Under the pieces are notes generated by a model that saw nothing but the letters and a program-made list of their open reading frames with translations, did not search any database and was not told the DNA's origin. Shown here piece by piece: positions 36,453 through 45,034 of a DNA stretch of 64,000 bases. The position numbers were made by a program, and so were the translations under genes. Source of the stretch: Candidatus Sulfotelmatobacter sp. (lineage in GTDB: Bacteria; Acidobacteriota; Terriglobia; Terriglobales; Acidobacteriaceae); the NCBI GenBank assembly GCA_017883385.1, contig JADGNQ010000012.1:1-64000 (forward strand), read 5' to 3'. How positions within the stretch are numbered: the stretch's first letter is position 1; every line of letters begins with the position of its first letter.

Positions 36453-38708
36453 TCAACGCGGTTGCTTCACTGCCGTCTCCAGCGCGCGCCGCAATTCCGC
36501 AGGATCCGTCACAGGTGGCTGGCAAGCCGATCCCGAGCAGAGCACCGCGAAAGACTCGCCGGACCGCAGTTGCGGAAGGCGCGGAATCGTAGCCGCCAGC
36601 ACGGGTGGAAGATTCTCCGCAACCGCCTGATTGCCCGCCAACAGCACCGTGCTCTTGTTGAAGGCAAAAGGCGCCACCGCGGCAGCGTGCAGCTCTCCGG
36701 CCAAGTCCCCGGCTCCATCGCCAGCAATTACCACCACTTGTGCTGGACTCTCCAATAAATGAACGACCGCGATCCCGTATGTCGCAGCGAAAATCCCAAA
36801 CTGCTCCGCCACACCGGCAAACGTCTCCAGCGTTTGTTCCGCCTTGTCGTGATAGTCTGCGTTGCCGGTGTAGTGGTGCATCCGAACCAGCGCAATCGCC
36901 GCCATCGGATTGCCCGCCGGCGTCGGTGAGTCCTGCAGCGGCTTGCGCCGTGTCGCCAGCACCCCCAGGCTCTTGCCCTCGGCAGCCGGTTCGCTGTCGA
37001 AGAACCCTCCCGAGGTTGCATCGTAGAACCGCGCAATCATCGCGTCCGTGATGGCGTGCCCGAATTTGAAGTAACTGAGGTCCGCCGTAGCCTCATAAGC
37101 ATCCAAACAGGCCAGCGCGGTGAAAGCATAGTCATCGAGTAGCCCCGCCACTTCGCGGTGCTCCGCCTTAGGGTCAGAGTAAGACACAACGTGCAGCAGA
37201 AGTGCCCGTGTGGCCGCGGGCGCCTCGCCCGCGCGCTTTTCGCGGTGCTGCTTCCACGCCTCTCCCAACACCCGATCCAGCGATCGCAGCGCAAACCGCC
37301 GCGCGCCGTCAAGCTTGAGCACCTTCGCCGCTTCGAGGTACGCCGAAACGCACAAGCTGTTCCATCCGACATAAACGGTCTTGTCTACATAGGGGGTCGG
37401 CCGCAGCAGTCGCGCCGCATACATCTTCTGCTTCGCCGACGCTAGCAGCGCCTGGACCCGTTCCGGCGCCAGTTTCATCCGCTGCGCGATCTCTTCCACC
37501 GAATCCCGCACGTAAAGCACGTTCTTCGCCGGATTGTGATGCATCTCCCCGACTTCGTTGATGTCATAGTGCAGCGCCGCCACCTGCGCTTCTTCCTCGG
37601 TCAGAGCAGCGCGAGCTTCGTCGAGCGTCCAAGTGAAGTAATCGCCGTCGTCCTCCATGGAAATGTCGGCATCCTGCGACGCATAGAATCCACCCCGCTC
37701 GCGATCACTCAGCCACTCATCCATCCAGCGAATAATGTCTCTAGCCACGTCAGCGAAAAACTTCTGCCCTGTGGCCTGGTAAGCATGCACGTAGTTCTTC
37801 AGCAGTTCCGAATTGTCGTAGCACATCTTCTCGAAGTGCGGCACTACCCACCGCTCATCGACCGAATACCGATGAAAGCCTCCAGCCAGTTGGTCGTAAA
37901 CTCCACCGTTGGCCATGTGCTCGAGCGTGGTGACAATGACATTGCGGAGTTGCTCGTCGTGATGGGGAAGGTCGGCGTCGGCAAGGTCCATGTGGGGACG
38001 GCCGCCTTCGGCCGTCCGGCGGAGCGAAGCTCCGCTAGTGCGTGAGTACCGCTCAATCAGCAAGTCCAGCGGCGCCGGATGCGGAAACTTCGGCGCCTGC
38101 CCAAACCCCCCATGCTGCGGATCAAACATCCTGAGCGCCGAAGTCTGAATCGCCGCAACCGCCCCAGCCGACACCCGCCCGCTCTTGCCCGCAAACGACT
38201 CCGACTGCGCAATCGCACTCTCCACCATCTTCGCCTGCTCAACCACGTCGCCATTCTTTTCCTTGTAAGCGTTGGCGATACTCAGCAGCACGCGCCGAAA
38301 GCTAGGTCGCCCATACCCATCGCTCGGCGGAAAATACGTTCCCCCATAAAACGGCTTCCCGTCCGGCGTAAGAAACGCAGTCAGCGGCCATCCGCCCTGC
38401 CCACTCACCGCCTGCACCGCCGCCTGATACCGGCTGTCGATGTCCGGACGCTCGTCCCGATCCACCTTCACCGCGATAAAATGTTCATTCACAATCGCCG
38501 CAATCTCCGGATCGTCATACGACTCCCGATCCATCACATGACACCAGTGGCACCACACCGCCCCAACGTCGAGCAACATCGGCTTGTTGTCGCGCTGCGC
38601 GGCGGCAAAGGCCTCCGAACCCCACTCATGCCACTGAATCGGCTGGTGCATGGCCGACCGCAAATAAGCGGACGAAGCGCGGGCGAGGGAGTTGAGGGCG
38701 GTGGTCAT
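36453..38708 (-). CDS. DUF255 thioredoxin-domain protein (YyaL type)
   Basis: 751 aa. The N-terminal thioredoxin-fold domain has the WCHWCH active-site motif (near residue 52) and RDERPDIDSRYQ, followed by an (alpha/alpha)6-barrel region containing APKFPHP, FHRYSVDERWVVPHFEKMCYDN, SQDADISMEDDGDYFTWT. It resembles SPATA20/YyaL proteins of uncertain function. Between the two highly conserved regions the frame contains an absorbed dispersed repeat (37991-38039) encoding about 17 extra residues (SGASLRRTAEGGRPHM). Start ATG at 38708. The role is unknown; disulfide-related chemistry is assumed. Confidence 0.9.
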   Translation of the reverse strand: MTTALNSLARASSAYLRSAMHQPIQWHEWGSEAFAAAQRDNKPMLLDVGAVWCHWCHVMDRESYDDPEIAAIVNEHFIAVKVDRDERPDIDSRYQAAVQAVSGQGGWPLTAFLTPDGKPFYGGTYFPPSDGYGRPSFRRVLLSIANAYKEKNGDVVEQAKMVESAIAQSESFAGKSGRVSAGAVAAIQTSALRMFDPQHGGFGQAPKFPHPAPLDLLIERYSRTSGASLRRTAEGGRPHMDLADADLPHHDEQLRNVIVTTLEHMANGGVYDQLAGGFHRYSVDERWVVPHFEKMCYDNSELLKNYVHAYQATGQKFFADVARDIIRWMDEWLSDRERGGFYASQDADISMEDDGDYFTWTLDEARAALTEEEAQVAALHYDINEVGEMHHNPAKNVLYVRDSVEEIAQRMKLAPERVQALLASAKQKMYAARLLRPTPYVDKTVYVGWNSLCVSAYLEAAKVLKLDGARRFALRSLDRVLGEAWKQHREKRAGEAPAATRALLLHVVSYSDPKAEHREVAGLLDDYAFTALACLDAYEATADLSYFKFGHAITDAMIARFYDATSGGFFDSEPAAEGKSLGVLATRRKPLQDSPTPAGNPMAAIALVRMHHYTGNADYHDKAEQTLETFAGVAEQFGIFAATYGIAVVHLLESPAQVVVIAGDGAGDLAGELHAAAVAPFAFNKSTVLLAGNQAVAENLPPVLAATIPRLPQLRSGESFAVLCSGSACQPPVTDPAELRRALETAVKQPR
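37991..38039. repeat. TGTGGGGACGG hairpin repeat lying within a reading frame
   Basis: Same family as 22465-22510 and, inverted, 49890-49941: TGTGGGGACGGCCGCC, its complement, then a second hairpin GGAGCGAAGCTCC. Here it lies in frame in the DUF255 gene with no stop codon. Confidence 0.85.
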
Positions 38709-38809
38709 TCCAGAAGTCTATCGCACTGTTACTACCCTGCCTGCACCGGCGGTGTTGAAGTTCATGCCAATACGCGCTACATTCGCAATTTCGAGAGTGT
38801 TGAGCTGCT

Positions 38810-40489
38810 ATGTGGCAAACCGAAATCAGACACTTGGGACTTCACAAGCACCGAGTCGTGAAGGGTGAGACACGAGAGATTATGCAGTTGCGCGCCCAGA
38901 TGCAGTTGCAGTCGTGGGACCAGCAGTGGGAACGAGTTCAGGCCACTCAAAGAAGGCGGCAAGCTCAACTCAAGGCAGCTTACAACAAGGAAACAAAGAA
39001 GCACCTGGCTGCGGAACGGACCGGCGAGGCGCAGAAGGCCCTAGATGAGCTCGAAGGTCTCTTAGTGGGTGTGCTTGAAGAAGATCACACGGTTGACTTG
39101 TCCCTGCTTGTCGACAAATCCGAGTACACAGTGCCAAAGCCGACAAGGCCTGAGGAAGAACCAATACCACGGGAACCAGACTTCAACGATCCGGAATTTA
39201 GGGTACAACTGAACTTCCTTACTCGGATAATTCCGTCCGTGCGAGACAAGGAAAAGGCCAGGGTTGGCGCCATCCTTGGCGAGGCGAAGAAGAAATGGTC
39301 TGCTGAGATGGCTGCTCGATGGCAGCGCGAACAACAGACCACGGCACGCTTCAAGAGAGATGTGGCCGAGTGGGAAGCTAGGAGGAGCCAGTGGCTCGAA
39401 GACCGTGCTAGGCGAAACGCAGCGGTTAACGCATGGACGGAAGCCTACCTAGCTTGCACTCCCGAAACGATCCCGGACTACTGTAAGCTCGTCCTCAGCA
39501 GCTCTAACTATCCCGATTCCTTTCCTGCCGATGCATCCATCGACTACATTGCGGAAACCCGCACCGTCGTCGTCGATTATTGCTTACCAGACATTTCGGC
39601 CCTACCCACGCTTAAGGAAGTCAAGTTTGTCGCGTCACGGGAAGCGATCCAAGAAGTCTATGTCTCTGATGCTTGGCTCAACCGCACTTATGATTCGGTT
39701 CTCTACCAGATTGCCCTCCGCTCCCTTTATGAGGTGCTCCAAGCAGACGCAGTCGATGCGATTGATTCGATTGTGTTCAACGGCTGGGTCAACGCGATCG
39801 ATAAGGCGACAGGAAAGGAAGTGAACGGGTGCATCCTCTCAATTCAGGCGAGTAAGGGCGAGTTCATGGACATCAATCTGGCGAACGTGGACCCAAAATC
39901 TTGCTTCAAGAAGCTAAAGGGAGTGTCCGCTGCAAAGCTCACAGCTCTTCAACCTGTTAGGCCCATCCTACAGTTGAACAAAGATGACAAGCGATTCGTC
40001 GCGGCGTACGGGGTCGCTGACGCGCTTAACGATTCGTCAAACCTGGCGGCAATGGACTGGGAAGACTTCGAGCACCTCATCCGTGAGCTGTTTGAGAAAG
40101 AGTTCAGTTCTGACGGCGGAGAAGTGAAGATTACCCAGGCTAGCCGAGATGGCGGCGTGGATGCTATCGTTTTTGATCCCGATCCGATACGTGGCGGGAA
40201 GATCGTGATTCAAGCAAAACGCTACACAAATACCGTGAGTGTATCGGCGGTGAGGGATTTATTTGGTACGGTGCACAACGAAGGCGCAAACAAAGGAATC
40301 TTGGTTACTACCGCAGACTATGGCCCGGATGCTTACGAATTTGCAAAAGGAAAGCCGCTCACGCTCATAAGTGGCAGCGAACTCCTGTACATGCTCGCGA
40401 AGCATGGGCACAAAGCAAGGATAGACTTGAAGGAAGCCCGGATGTTAGCCGCCGAAAATGAAAAAGCCTCTCACCGAGGGGACAACTAG
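38810..40489 (+). CDS. Mrr-type restriction endonuclease-like protein with N-terminal coiled coil
   Basis: 559 aa. The C-terminal 150 residues are an Mrr-cat nuclease domain: MDWEDFEHLIRELFEKEF, then SRDGGVDAIVFDP (catalytic Asp), then KIVIQAKRY (QxK), and ILVTTADYG. The N-terminal 200 residues are charged, helical and probably coiled coil (RMAARWQREQQTTARFKRDVAEWEARR). A middle region around 230-380 is unassigned. By family this is a modification-dependent or general defence nuclease. No methyltransferase is adjacent, which fits a type IV-like or abortive function. Flanked by the HigBA-like pair; ATG at 38810. Confidence 0.88.
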   Translation: MWQTEIRHLGLHKHRVVKGETREIMQLRAQMQLQSWDQQWERVQATQRRRQAQLKAAYNKETKKHLAAERTGEAQKALDELEGLLVGVLEEDHTVDLSLLVDKSEYTVPKPTRPEEEPIPREPDFNDPEFRVQLNFLTRIIPSVRDKEKARVGAILGEAKKKWSAEMAARWQREQQTTARFKRDVAEWEARRSQWLEDRARRNAAVNAWTEAYLACTPETIPDYCKLVLSSSNYPDSFPADASIDYIAETRTVVVDYCLPDISALPTLKEVKFVASREAIQEVYVSDAWLNRTYDSVLYQIALRSLYEVLQADAVDAIDSIVFNGWVNAIDKATGKEVNGCILSIQASKGEFMDINLANVDPKSCFKKLKGVSAAKLTALQPVRPILQLNKDDKRFVAAYGVADALNDSSNLAAMDWEDFEHLIRELFEKEFSSDGGEVKITQASRDGGVDAIVFDPDPIRGGKIVIQAKRYTNTVSVSAVRDLFGTVHNEGANKGILVTTADYGPDAYEFAKGKPLTLISGSELLYMLAKHGHKARIDLKEARMLAAENEKASHRGDN

Positions 40490-40512
40490 ATAGGGTTTCG
40501 CCTCTGCCTAGC

Positions 40513-40557
40513 AGGGTGCCCCATCCTATCGCGTTCTTCGCGATAGTGTGAGATTTC
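40513..40557. repeat. Dispersed GGGTGCCC hairpin, copy 3
   Basis: GGGTGCCCCATCCTATCGCG and CGCGATAGTGTGAG; same layout as copies 1 and 2, with diverged inner stem. Lies between the convergent nuclease gene and the antitoxin. Confidence 0.7.
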
Positions 40558-40881
40558 CTACCCTTCCGCCACCTCATCCAGCCGTGCCAGCGTATCCGGA
40601 TATCGCCGCACCAGAAGCACCAGAGCCGCCGCCTGAGGATTCGGTTTCGCCCGGCCCTGTTCCCATTTTTCCAGCGTCCTCTCGTTAATCCGCAATTTGC
40701 GCGCGAACACAGCTCGCGAGCAGTGCAGCTTCTTTCGCGTGTCCCGGATGAGCTTCGAATCCACCTTGGGCAGAGGCGCCGATTCGACTTTGTAACTGCG
40801 CAGGGTGATCTTGCCCTCGCGGTGGGCTTTCATCGCCACTACTCCGTCCATGAGTTCGAAAAAAACGTCCCTCTTTGCCAT
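40558..40881 (-). CDS. HigA-like antitoxin, helix-turn-helix
   Basis: 107 aa. A helix-turn-helix of XRE type is at 50-95 (RKLHCSRAVFARKLRINERTLEKWEQGRAKPNPQAAALVLL). It is the second gene of a toxin-first pair, its ATG overlapping the toxin stop by one base (TAATG). By family it binds both the toxin and the operators at 41263-41305. The order toxin-antitoxin and the fold match HigBA rather than RelBE. Confidence 0.87.
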   Translation of the reverse strand: MAKRDVFFELMDGVVAMKAHREGKITLRSYKVESAPLPKVDSKLIRDTRKKLHCSRAVFARKLRINERTLEKWEQGRAKPNPQAAALVLLVRRYPDTLARLDEVAEG

Positions 40882-41255
40882 TAATGCATCCTCCGTAGCC
40901 CACGGGCCACGCTCGCTCGTCTGGCCGCACGGGCTTTCAGTTCGCTTCCCACCGCGGCTTTCAGGGCTTTCTTCTCTTTTTCCGTCAAATCGGCAGCCTC
41001 GTCCTTGTTATAGAGAGTCATCAACCATACCTGATGATCGGACGGGAAATAGTAATAGATAATCCGCAACCCGCCTCTGCGCCCCTTGCTGCGCCGTGCG
41101 TCCCTCCAGTGCATCTTTCGGAACCCGCCAGTGCCAGGCATCAAATCCCCAAGTTCTGGATTTACAGAAAGTGTGGTCTGCAGTTCTCTATAGTCATCGT
41201 CGCGCAGATAGCCGGACAGATGTCGAGTGAAGGCTGGCGCTTCGACGAACTCCAT
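40881..41255 (-). CDS. HigB/RelE-family toxin
   Basis: 124 aa. RelE-fold features: MEFVEAPAFTRHLSGYLRDDDYRELQTTLSVNP at the start, then PGTGGFRKMHWRDARRSKGRRGGLRIIYYYF, then VWLMTLYNKDEAADLTEKEKKAL and a basic tail. Basic residues in the central strand suit an mRNA interferase; activity inferred. The ATG at 41255 overlaps no other gene and its promoter region carries two operators. Gene order toxin first, antitoxin second. Confidence 0.87.
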   Translation of the reverse strand: MEFVEAPAFTRHLSGYLRDDDYRELQTTLSVNPELGDLMPGTGGFRKMHWRDARRSKGRRGGLRIIYYYFPSDHQVWLMTLYNKDEAADLTEKEKKALKAAVGSELKARAARRASVARGLRRMH

Positions 41256-41262
41256 ATATGGG

Positions 41263-41305
41263 TACGCTATTAGAGTACACTTCGATACTGTACGCTGCTA
41301 GCGTA
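41263..41305. promoter_or_regulatory. Two HigA-type operators in the toxin promoter
   Basis: TACGCT-ATT-AGAGTA (41263-41277, one mismatch) and TACGCT-GCT-AGCGTA (41291-41305, perfect) lie 28 bp apart and end 8 bp upstream of the toxin ATG. Inverted repeats of this size in front of a HigBA-type operon are typical autoregulatory sites. Confidence 0.75.
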
Positions 41306-41705
41306 GGTATGTCAACAAGCCTGCCGGATGTCCTGGGGCAAACAGGTAGATATCCACAGCCGCCCTGTGACATCCAACCTTGCCTCTCGAATGAAATGAG
41401 CAGATGATTGCCAAGGCAAAGGCGGTGTGCAGACAATGGTCCAAATGTGCTGTAAGTCCTTTGGGATCAAGATTTTGACCTCTAACCCTTACGCCCTCAA
41501 GATTTTGCAGCCCATTTTGCAGACCCCGCGCCAGTCAAGGCTTTCAGAGGGGGTGGGGGAGGGGGGTACCTTCCGATTCCCCAAAATTCCCCCTTCAGCC
41601 GGAGCTGTAGTAGCCCTTCGATGACTCTATCCAATATTTTTTCGCAGGCAGTTATCCACAGGCTGGATTGCAGCGATCGGATCGCGCACGGATGTTGCTC
41701 CGTCG
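41306..41705. other. Non-coding stretch upstream of the toxin-antitoxin pair
   Basis: 400 bp with AAGATTTTG repeated at 41468 and 41499 and a G-rich run near 41550. A single perfect DnaA box sequence TTATCCACA occurs at 41651. No gene and no evidence for an origin. Confidence 0.4.
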
Positions 41706-42713
41706 TTAGCTCAGGAGCTGCTTCGCGATCCTGCAATACAAATCAATTGCATCCGCAAGTTGCTTCTTCTCGATGTACTCGCCGTCGGTATGCGCCACGT
41801 GAATCGATCCTGGACCGATCAGCAGCGGTTCTCCCCAATTGGTAAGCTTGGGAATGTCCGTGGTAAATGAAGCAATCATCGTAGGCACGCCCTCAACTGT
41901 GCGCAGCCGAAGAAAGGGAAGCTCGAGCGGAAATGTCACTTGTACTTGGTCACCCGCAGTCGCGACGATCTGCTCGCGCAATTCGTCGGACGGACCGACG
42001 AGTCGATAAAGCAAATCCGCGTGCGCGTAATCGGGAATCACGTTCGGCGCGCGTCCGCCTTCGATCAACCCAATATTCAGCGTACATGGTCCAACCTGTG
42101 GATCGGAAGGCAACGCCATCGCCCGCAGCCGCGTTAGCGCGGGAATCAGCTTGTCAATCGCCGACTCGCCCAGTTCCGGATACGCCGAGTGCGCCATCCG
42201 TCCCGTCGCAGTCACTTCCACCCGCAGCGTTCCTTTCGACGCGAGCGCAATCTGATTTTCCGTCGGCTCGCCATTGACCAGAAATCGGCAACTTGAATGC
42301 TGGTTGGCGGCATATTCATTTGCCCTCTGCGCACCCAGGCTGTCGCGCTCTTCGCCTGCCACGAACAGCAATCCGACGTAGATTCCTTGCTGGCGCAGGC
42401 GTTCCGCAGCCGCGATCTGCGCGGCGATAATGCCCTTGGCGTCGCAAGATCCGCGTCCGTATATGCGCCCCGCATCTTCCGACGACGGAATGAATGGCGG
42501 AACCGTATCCATGTGCGTCGAAAACACTACCGCGGGATCCGGATGTTCCGCCCATGTCGCATACACGTTGAAGCGTTCGCCCTCGACCGGCACTTTCTGC
42601 GTCTGATAGCCGAGCCGGCAAAGTTCTCCGTAAAGATAGTTCCCAACCGCAGCTTCGTTGCCGGTGATCGATTCGATGTCCACGAGTTGCCGCGTGAGCG
42701 TAACAGGATCCAT
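41706..42713 (-). CDS. M20 family metallopeptidase/deacylase
   Basis: 335 aa. Metal site motifs: FSTHMDTVPP (His, Asp), GRGSCDAKG (bridging Asp), AGEERDSLGA (catalytic Glu and ligand), and HVAHTDGEYI near the C-terminus. The dimerisation domain is inserted after MAHSAYPELGESAID. The family includes acetylornithine deacetylase, succinyl-diaminopimelate desuccinylase and carboxypeptidases; the sequence does not decide among them. Start ATG at 42713; no clear ribosome binding site. Confidence 0.88.
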   Translation of the reverse strand: MDPVTLTRQLVDIESITGNEAAVGNYLYGELCRLGYQTQKVPVEGERFNVYATWAEHPDPAVVFSTHMDTVPPFIPSSEDAGRIYGRGSCDAKGIIAAQIAAAERLRQQGIYVGLLFVAGEERDSLGAQRANEYAANQHSSCRFLVNGEPTENQIALASKGTLRVEVTATGRMAHSAYPELGESAIDKLIPALTRLRAMALPSDPQVGPCTLNIGLIEGGRAPNVIPDYAHADLLYRLVGPSDELREQIVATAGDQVQVTFPLELPFLRLRTVEGVPTMIASFTTDIPKLTNWGEPLLIGPGSIHVAHTDGEYIEKKQLADAIDLYCRIAKQLLS

Positions 42714-42749
42714 GGAGAGAAGGATAACCTACGCGCCATGTCCCAAACG

Positions 42750-42849
42750 ATTTGTCATCCCGAGCGAAGCGAGGGACCTAGGTTCTCGCCTGTGTCACCG
42801 ATGCGGCCGGCAAGCACCCAGGTTCCTCGCTTCGCTCGGGATGACAAAT
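42750..42849. repeat. Dispersed inverted repeat with GTCATCCCGAGCGAAGCG arms
   Basis: Perfect 25-bp arms at 42750-42774 and 42825-42849, a 50-bp central part, all between the divergent M20 and hydrolase genes. A sequence of this kind is common in intergenic regions of several phyla. Confidence 0.8.
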
Positions 42850-42885
42850 GGGAGTGGACGATGCGAATCATGTAATCTTGACGCT

Positions 42886-43578
42886 GTGGCACCTGGGAAC
42901 TCCACCATCCGCTCGCTGTTACTCGACGGTCCCGCGGGTCACCTGGAAGCTCTGCTCAACGCAGGGTCTGCCAATGCGACTCATGCCGCAGTGGTCTGTC
43001 ATCCGCACCCGCTGTTCGGCGGGACGCTGCACAACAAGGTTGTCTTCCACACCATGAAGGCGCTGAACAGTTTTGGCTTTCCGGTGCTGCGCTTCAATTT
43101 CCGCGGAACGGGATTGAGCCAGGGAGAGCACGATCACGGCAATGGAGAAGTCGAAGATGTACGCACCGCGCTCGACTGGCTGGACGCGGAGTTCCATCTG
43201 CCGCTGCTGTTCGCCGGATTCTCCTTCGGCGCGGCGGTTGGGCTGCGCGCGGCATGCTCGGACGCACGCGTCCATGCCGCAATCGGCGTCGGAACGCCCG
43301 TGGTCCCGGTAGCAGCGGACAGCGAGGCGCCACGCGTGTACACGTACGACTTCCTGCGGGACTGCGCCAAGCCCAAGTTGTTCGTCAGTGGCGCCCGCGA
43401 TCAGTTTGGTCCGAGGAGCAAACTGGAGGAACTGATCGCATGCGTTCCCGAGCCGAAGAAACTCGTCCTGATCGAAGGCGCGGATCATTTCTTCGAAGGA
43501 AGATTACGCGAGCTGCGGGAAGCCGTTGAGGCTTGGATAAGGGAAGCTGTCAGCCCTCGGCCGTCAGTTGTCAGCTAA
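42886..43578 (+). CDS. Alpha/beta hydrolase (COG2945-like)
   Basis: 230 aa from the GTG at 42886. Motifs: VVCHPHPLFGGTLHNKVVF, FNFRGTGLSQGEHDHG, nucleophile Ser in FAGFSFGAAVG, acid near GARDQFGP, and catalytic His in GADHFFEGRL. It resembles the small dienelactone-hydrolase-like esterases with an HPHP motif. Substrate unknown. The last residues (AVSPRPSVVS) are read from the beginning of a tandem GCTGTCAGC-type repeat. Confidence 0.85.
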   Translation: MAPGNSTIRSLLLDGPAGHLEALLNAGSANATHAAVVCHPHPLFGGTLHNKVVFHTMKALNSFGFPVLRFNFRGTGLSQGEHDHGNGEVEDVRTALDWLDAEFHLPLLFAGFSFGAAVGLRAACSDARVHAAIGVGTPVVPVAADSEAPRVYTYDFLRDCAKPKLFVSGARDQFGPRSKLEELIACVPEPKKLVLIEGADHFFEGRLRELREAVEAWIREAVSPRPSVVS

Positions 43579-43655
43579 GGCAGAGCGCCTGCAGTCGGAG
43601 TGTCAGTGCAAGAAGTCTTCGCTGACAGCTGATAGCTGAGCGCTGACAGCCGCCT
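43545..43655. repeat. GCTGACAGC-type dispersed repeat
   Basis: Variants of GCTGTCAGC, GTCAGTTGTCAGC and GCTGACAGCTGATAGC occur either side of the hydrolase stop. Same style as GCTCTTAGC repeats at 22381. Confidence 0.5.
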
Positions 43656-43664
43656 GCTCTCTTC

Positions 43665-43692
43665 ATAATCCTCACCATATAATCCTCACCAT
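43665..43692. repeat. Tandem 14-bp duplication at the glycerate kinase start
   Basis: ATAATCCTCACCAT occurs twice back to back. The second copy ends with the AT of the start codon; there is no purine-rich ribosome binding site. Confidence 0.85.
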
Positions 43693-45016
43693 GTCCGATT
43701 CCGCCAGCGAATCCCAGTTCCGCCAGACGCGCGACGCCGCGCGCGCGGTTTTCCGGCATGCGCTGGCTGAGGCCTCAGTCTCCAAAGCATTTGCGCGGAA
43801 TGTGCATTGCGAGCGCGGAGTGCTGCGCGTTCGCGAAGACCTTTACGACCTGCAATCCTACTCGCGTGTGCTGGTGATGGCGCTGGGCAAGGCTGGACAC
43901 ACGATGGTCGAGGCACTGGCCGATCAAATGGGATCGTCGCTGGAAGGCATCGTGGCCAGTTCTGTGGACCCAGCCTCACAGGTGCACGGATTCCGCTATT
44001 TTCGCGGCGGACATCCCACGCCAAACGCGGAATCCATTCAGGCAGCCAGCGCAATGCTGCGGGCGCTGGATGCGCAACCGGCTTCAGCGCTGGTCATCTT
44101 CCTGCTCAGCGGCGGAGGATCTTCGATCGTCGAGAAACCAATCGACGATGAGATTTCACTCGACGATCTGGTCGCGACGTATCGTGCGCTCGTGCATTCG
44201 GGCGCGCCCATCGCCGAGATCAATGCCGTGCGCAAACATCTCTCCGCGGTCAAAGGTGGACGTTTGGCGCAAGCAGCGTTTCCCGCGCAGCAGCTTTCGT
44301 TGCTCGTGTCTGATGTTCCTGACAACACTCCTGACGCGCTGGCTTCCGGTCCGACGATGCCTGATTCGACTTCCGTCGAAGACTGTTCCCGCATCGCGGA
44401 GAAATATGATTTGTTGCAGCAGTTTCCACAGTCGACCCGGGAATTGTTCGAGCGTCATGCCCTCGAAGAGACGCCGAAGTCGGACGATCCCGCATTCCAC
44501 CGCGCTCGATGGTGGCCGATATTGTCAAACCAAACGGCGATTGAAGAGGCCAGCGTCGCGGCGGAGCGCGCGGGGTTCATTGTTCATGTCGACAACTCCT
44601 GCGACGATTGGGATTACCAGAAGGCCTCTGACTACCTGCTGCAGCGAGCGCGCGAATTAAGAAGGCAATTTTCCCCGGTCTGCCTGATCTCTGGCGGGGA
44701 AGTGACGGTGAAGGTTACGAACGGCGGGGTTGGAGGCCGCAATCAGCAGTTCGCCCTGGCGTGCGTAGCGAAGATTGCGGGCGAGGACATTACCGTGCTC
44801 AGTGCGGGAACAGATGGAGTGGATGGGAACAGCCCAGCAGCGGGAGCGATTGCCGATGGCAGCACGATCGAGCGCGCGAAAACTAAAGGCCTCGATGCGC
44901 GCGCTGCGCTCGAAAAATTTGACGCCTATCCGTTCTTCAGTGCGTTGGGTGATGCCGTCGAGACTGGGCCAACCGGGAACAACCTGCGCGACTTAAGAAT
45001 CCTGCTCGTCTACTAG
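43691..45016 (+). CDS. Glycerate 2-kinase (MOFRL family)
   Basis: 441 aa. It phosphorylates D-glycerate to 2-phosphoglycerate by family. Motifs: VMALGKAGHTM, FLLSGGGSSIVEKP, LSAVKGGRLA, LVSDVPDNTPDALASGPT, and the C-terminal MOFRL domain ISGGEVTVKVTNGGVGGRNQQFALA... GTDGVDGNSPAAGAIADGST. The ATG is at the end of a tandem 14-bp duplication (43665-43692). It fits with conversion of sugar or glycolate-derived glycerate into central metabolism; no pathway partner is fused. Confidence 0.92.
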   Translation: MSDSASESQFRQTRDAARAVFRHALAEASVSKAFARNVHCERGVLRVREDLYDLQSYSRVLVMALGKAGHTMVEALADQMGSSLEGIVASSVDPASQVHGFRYFRGGHPTPNAESIQAASAMLRALDAQPASALVIFLLSGGGSSIVEKPIDDEISLDDLVATYRALVHSGAPIAEINAVRKHLSAVKGGRLAQAAFPAQQLSLLVSDVPDNTPDALASGPTMPDSTSVEDCSRIAEKYDLLQQFPQSTRELFERHALEETPKSDDPAFHRARWWPILSNQTAIEEASVAAERAGFIVHVDNSCDDWDYQKASDYLLQRARELRRQFSPVCLISGGEVTVKVTNGGVGGRNQQFALACVAKIAGEDITVLSAGTDGVDGNSPAAGAIADGSTIERAKTKGLDARAALEKFDAYPFFSALGDAVETGPTGNNLRDLRILLVY

Positions 45017-45034
45017 CCGCATTTCGCCCCGCAG

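Noticed and set aside
41651-41659. Perfect DnaA box TTATCCACA
   Set aside because: A single 9-mer without companion boxes, AT-rich unwinding region or dnaA/dnaN nearby; expected by chance at this density.
40365-41736. Prophage or integrative element around the nuclease and toxin-antitoxin genes
   Set aside because: No integrase, phage structural gene, tRNA or flanking direct repeats were found.
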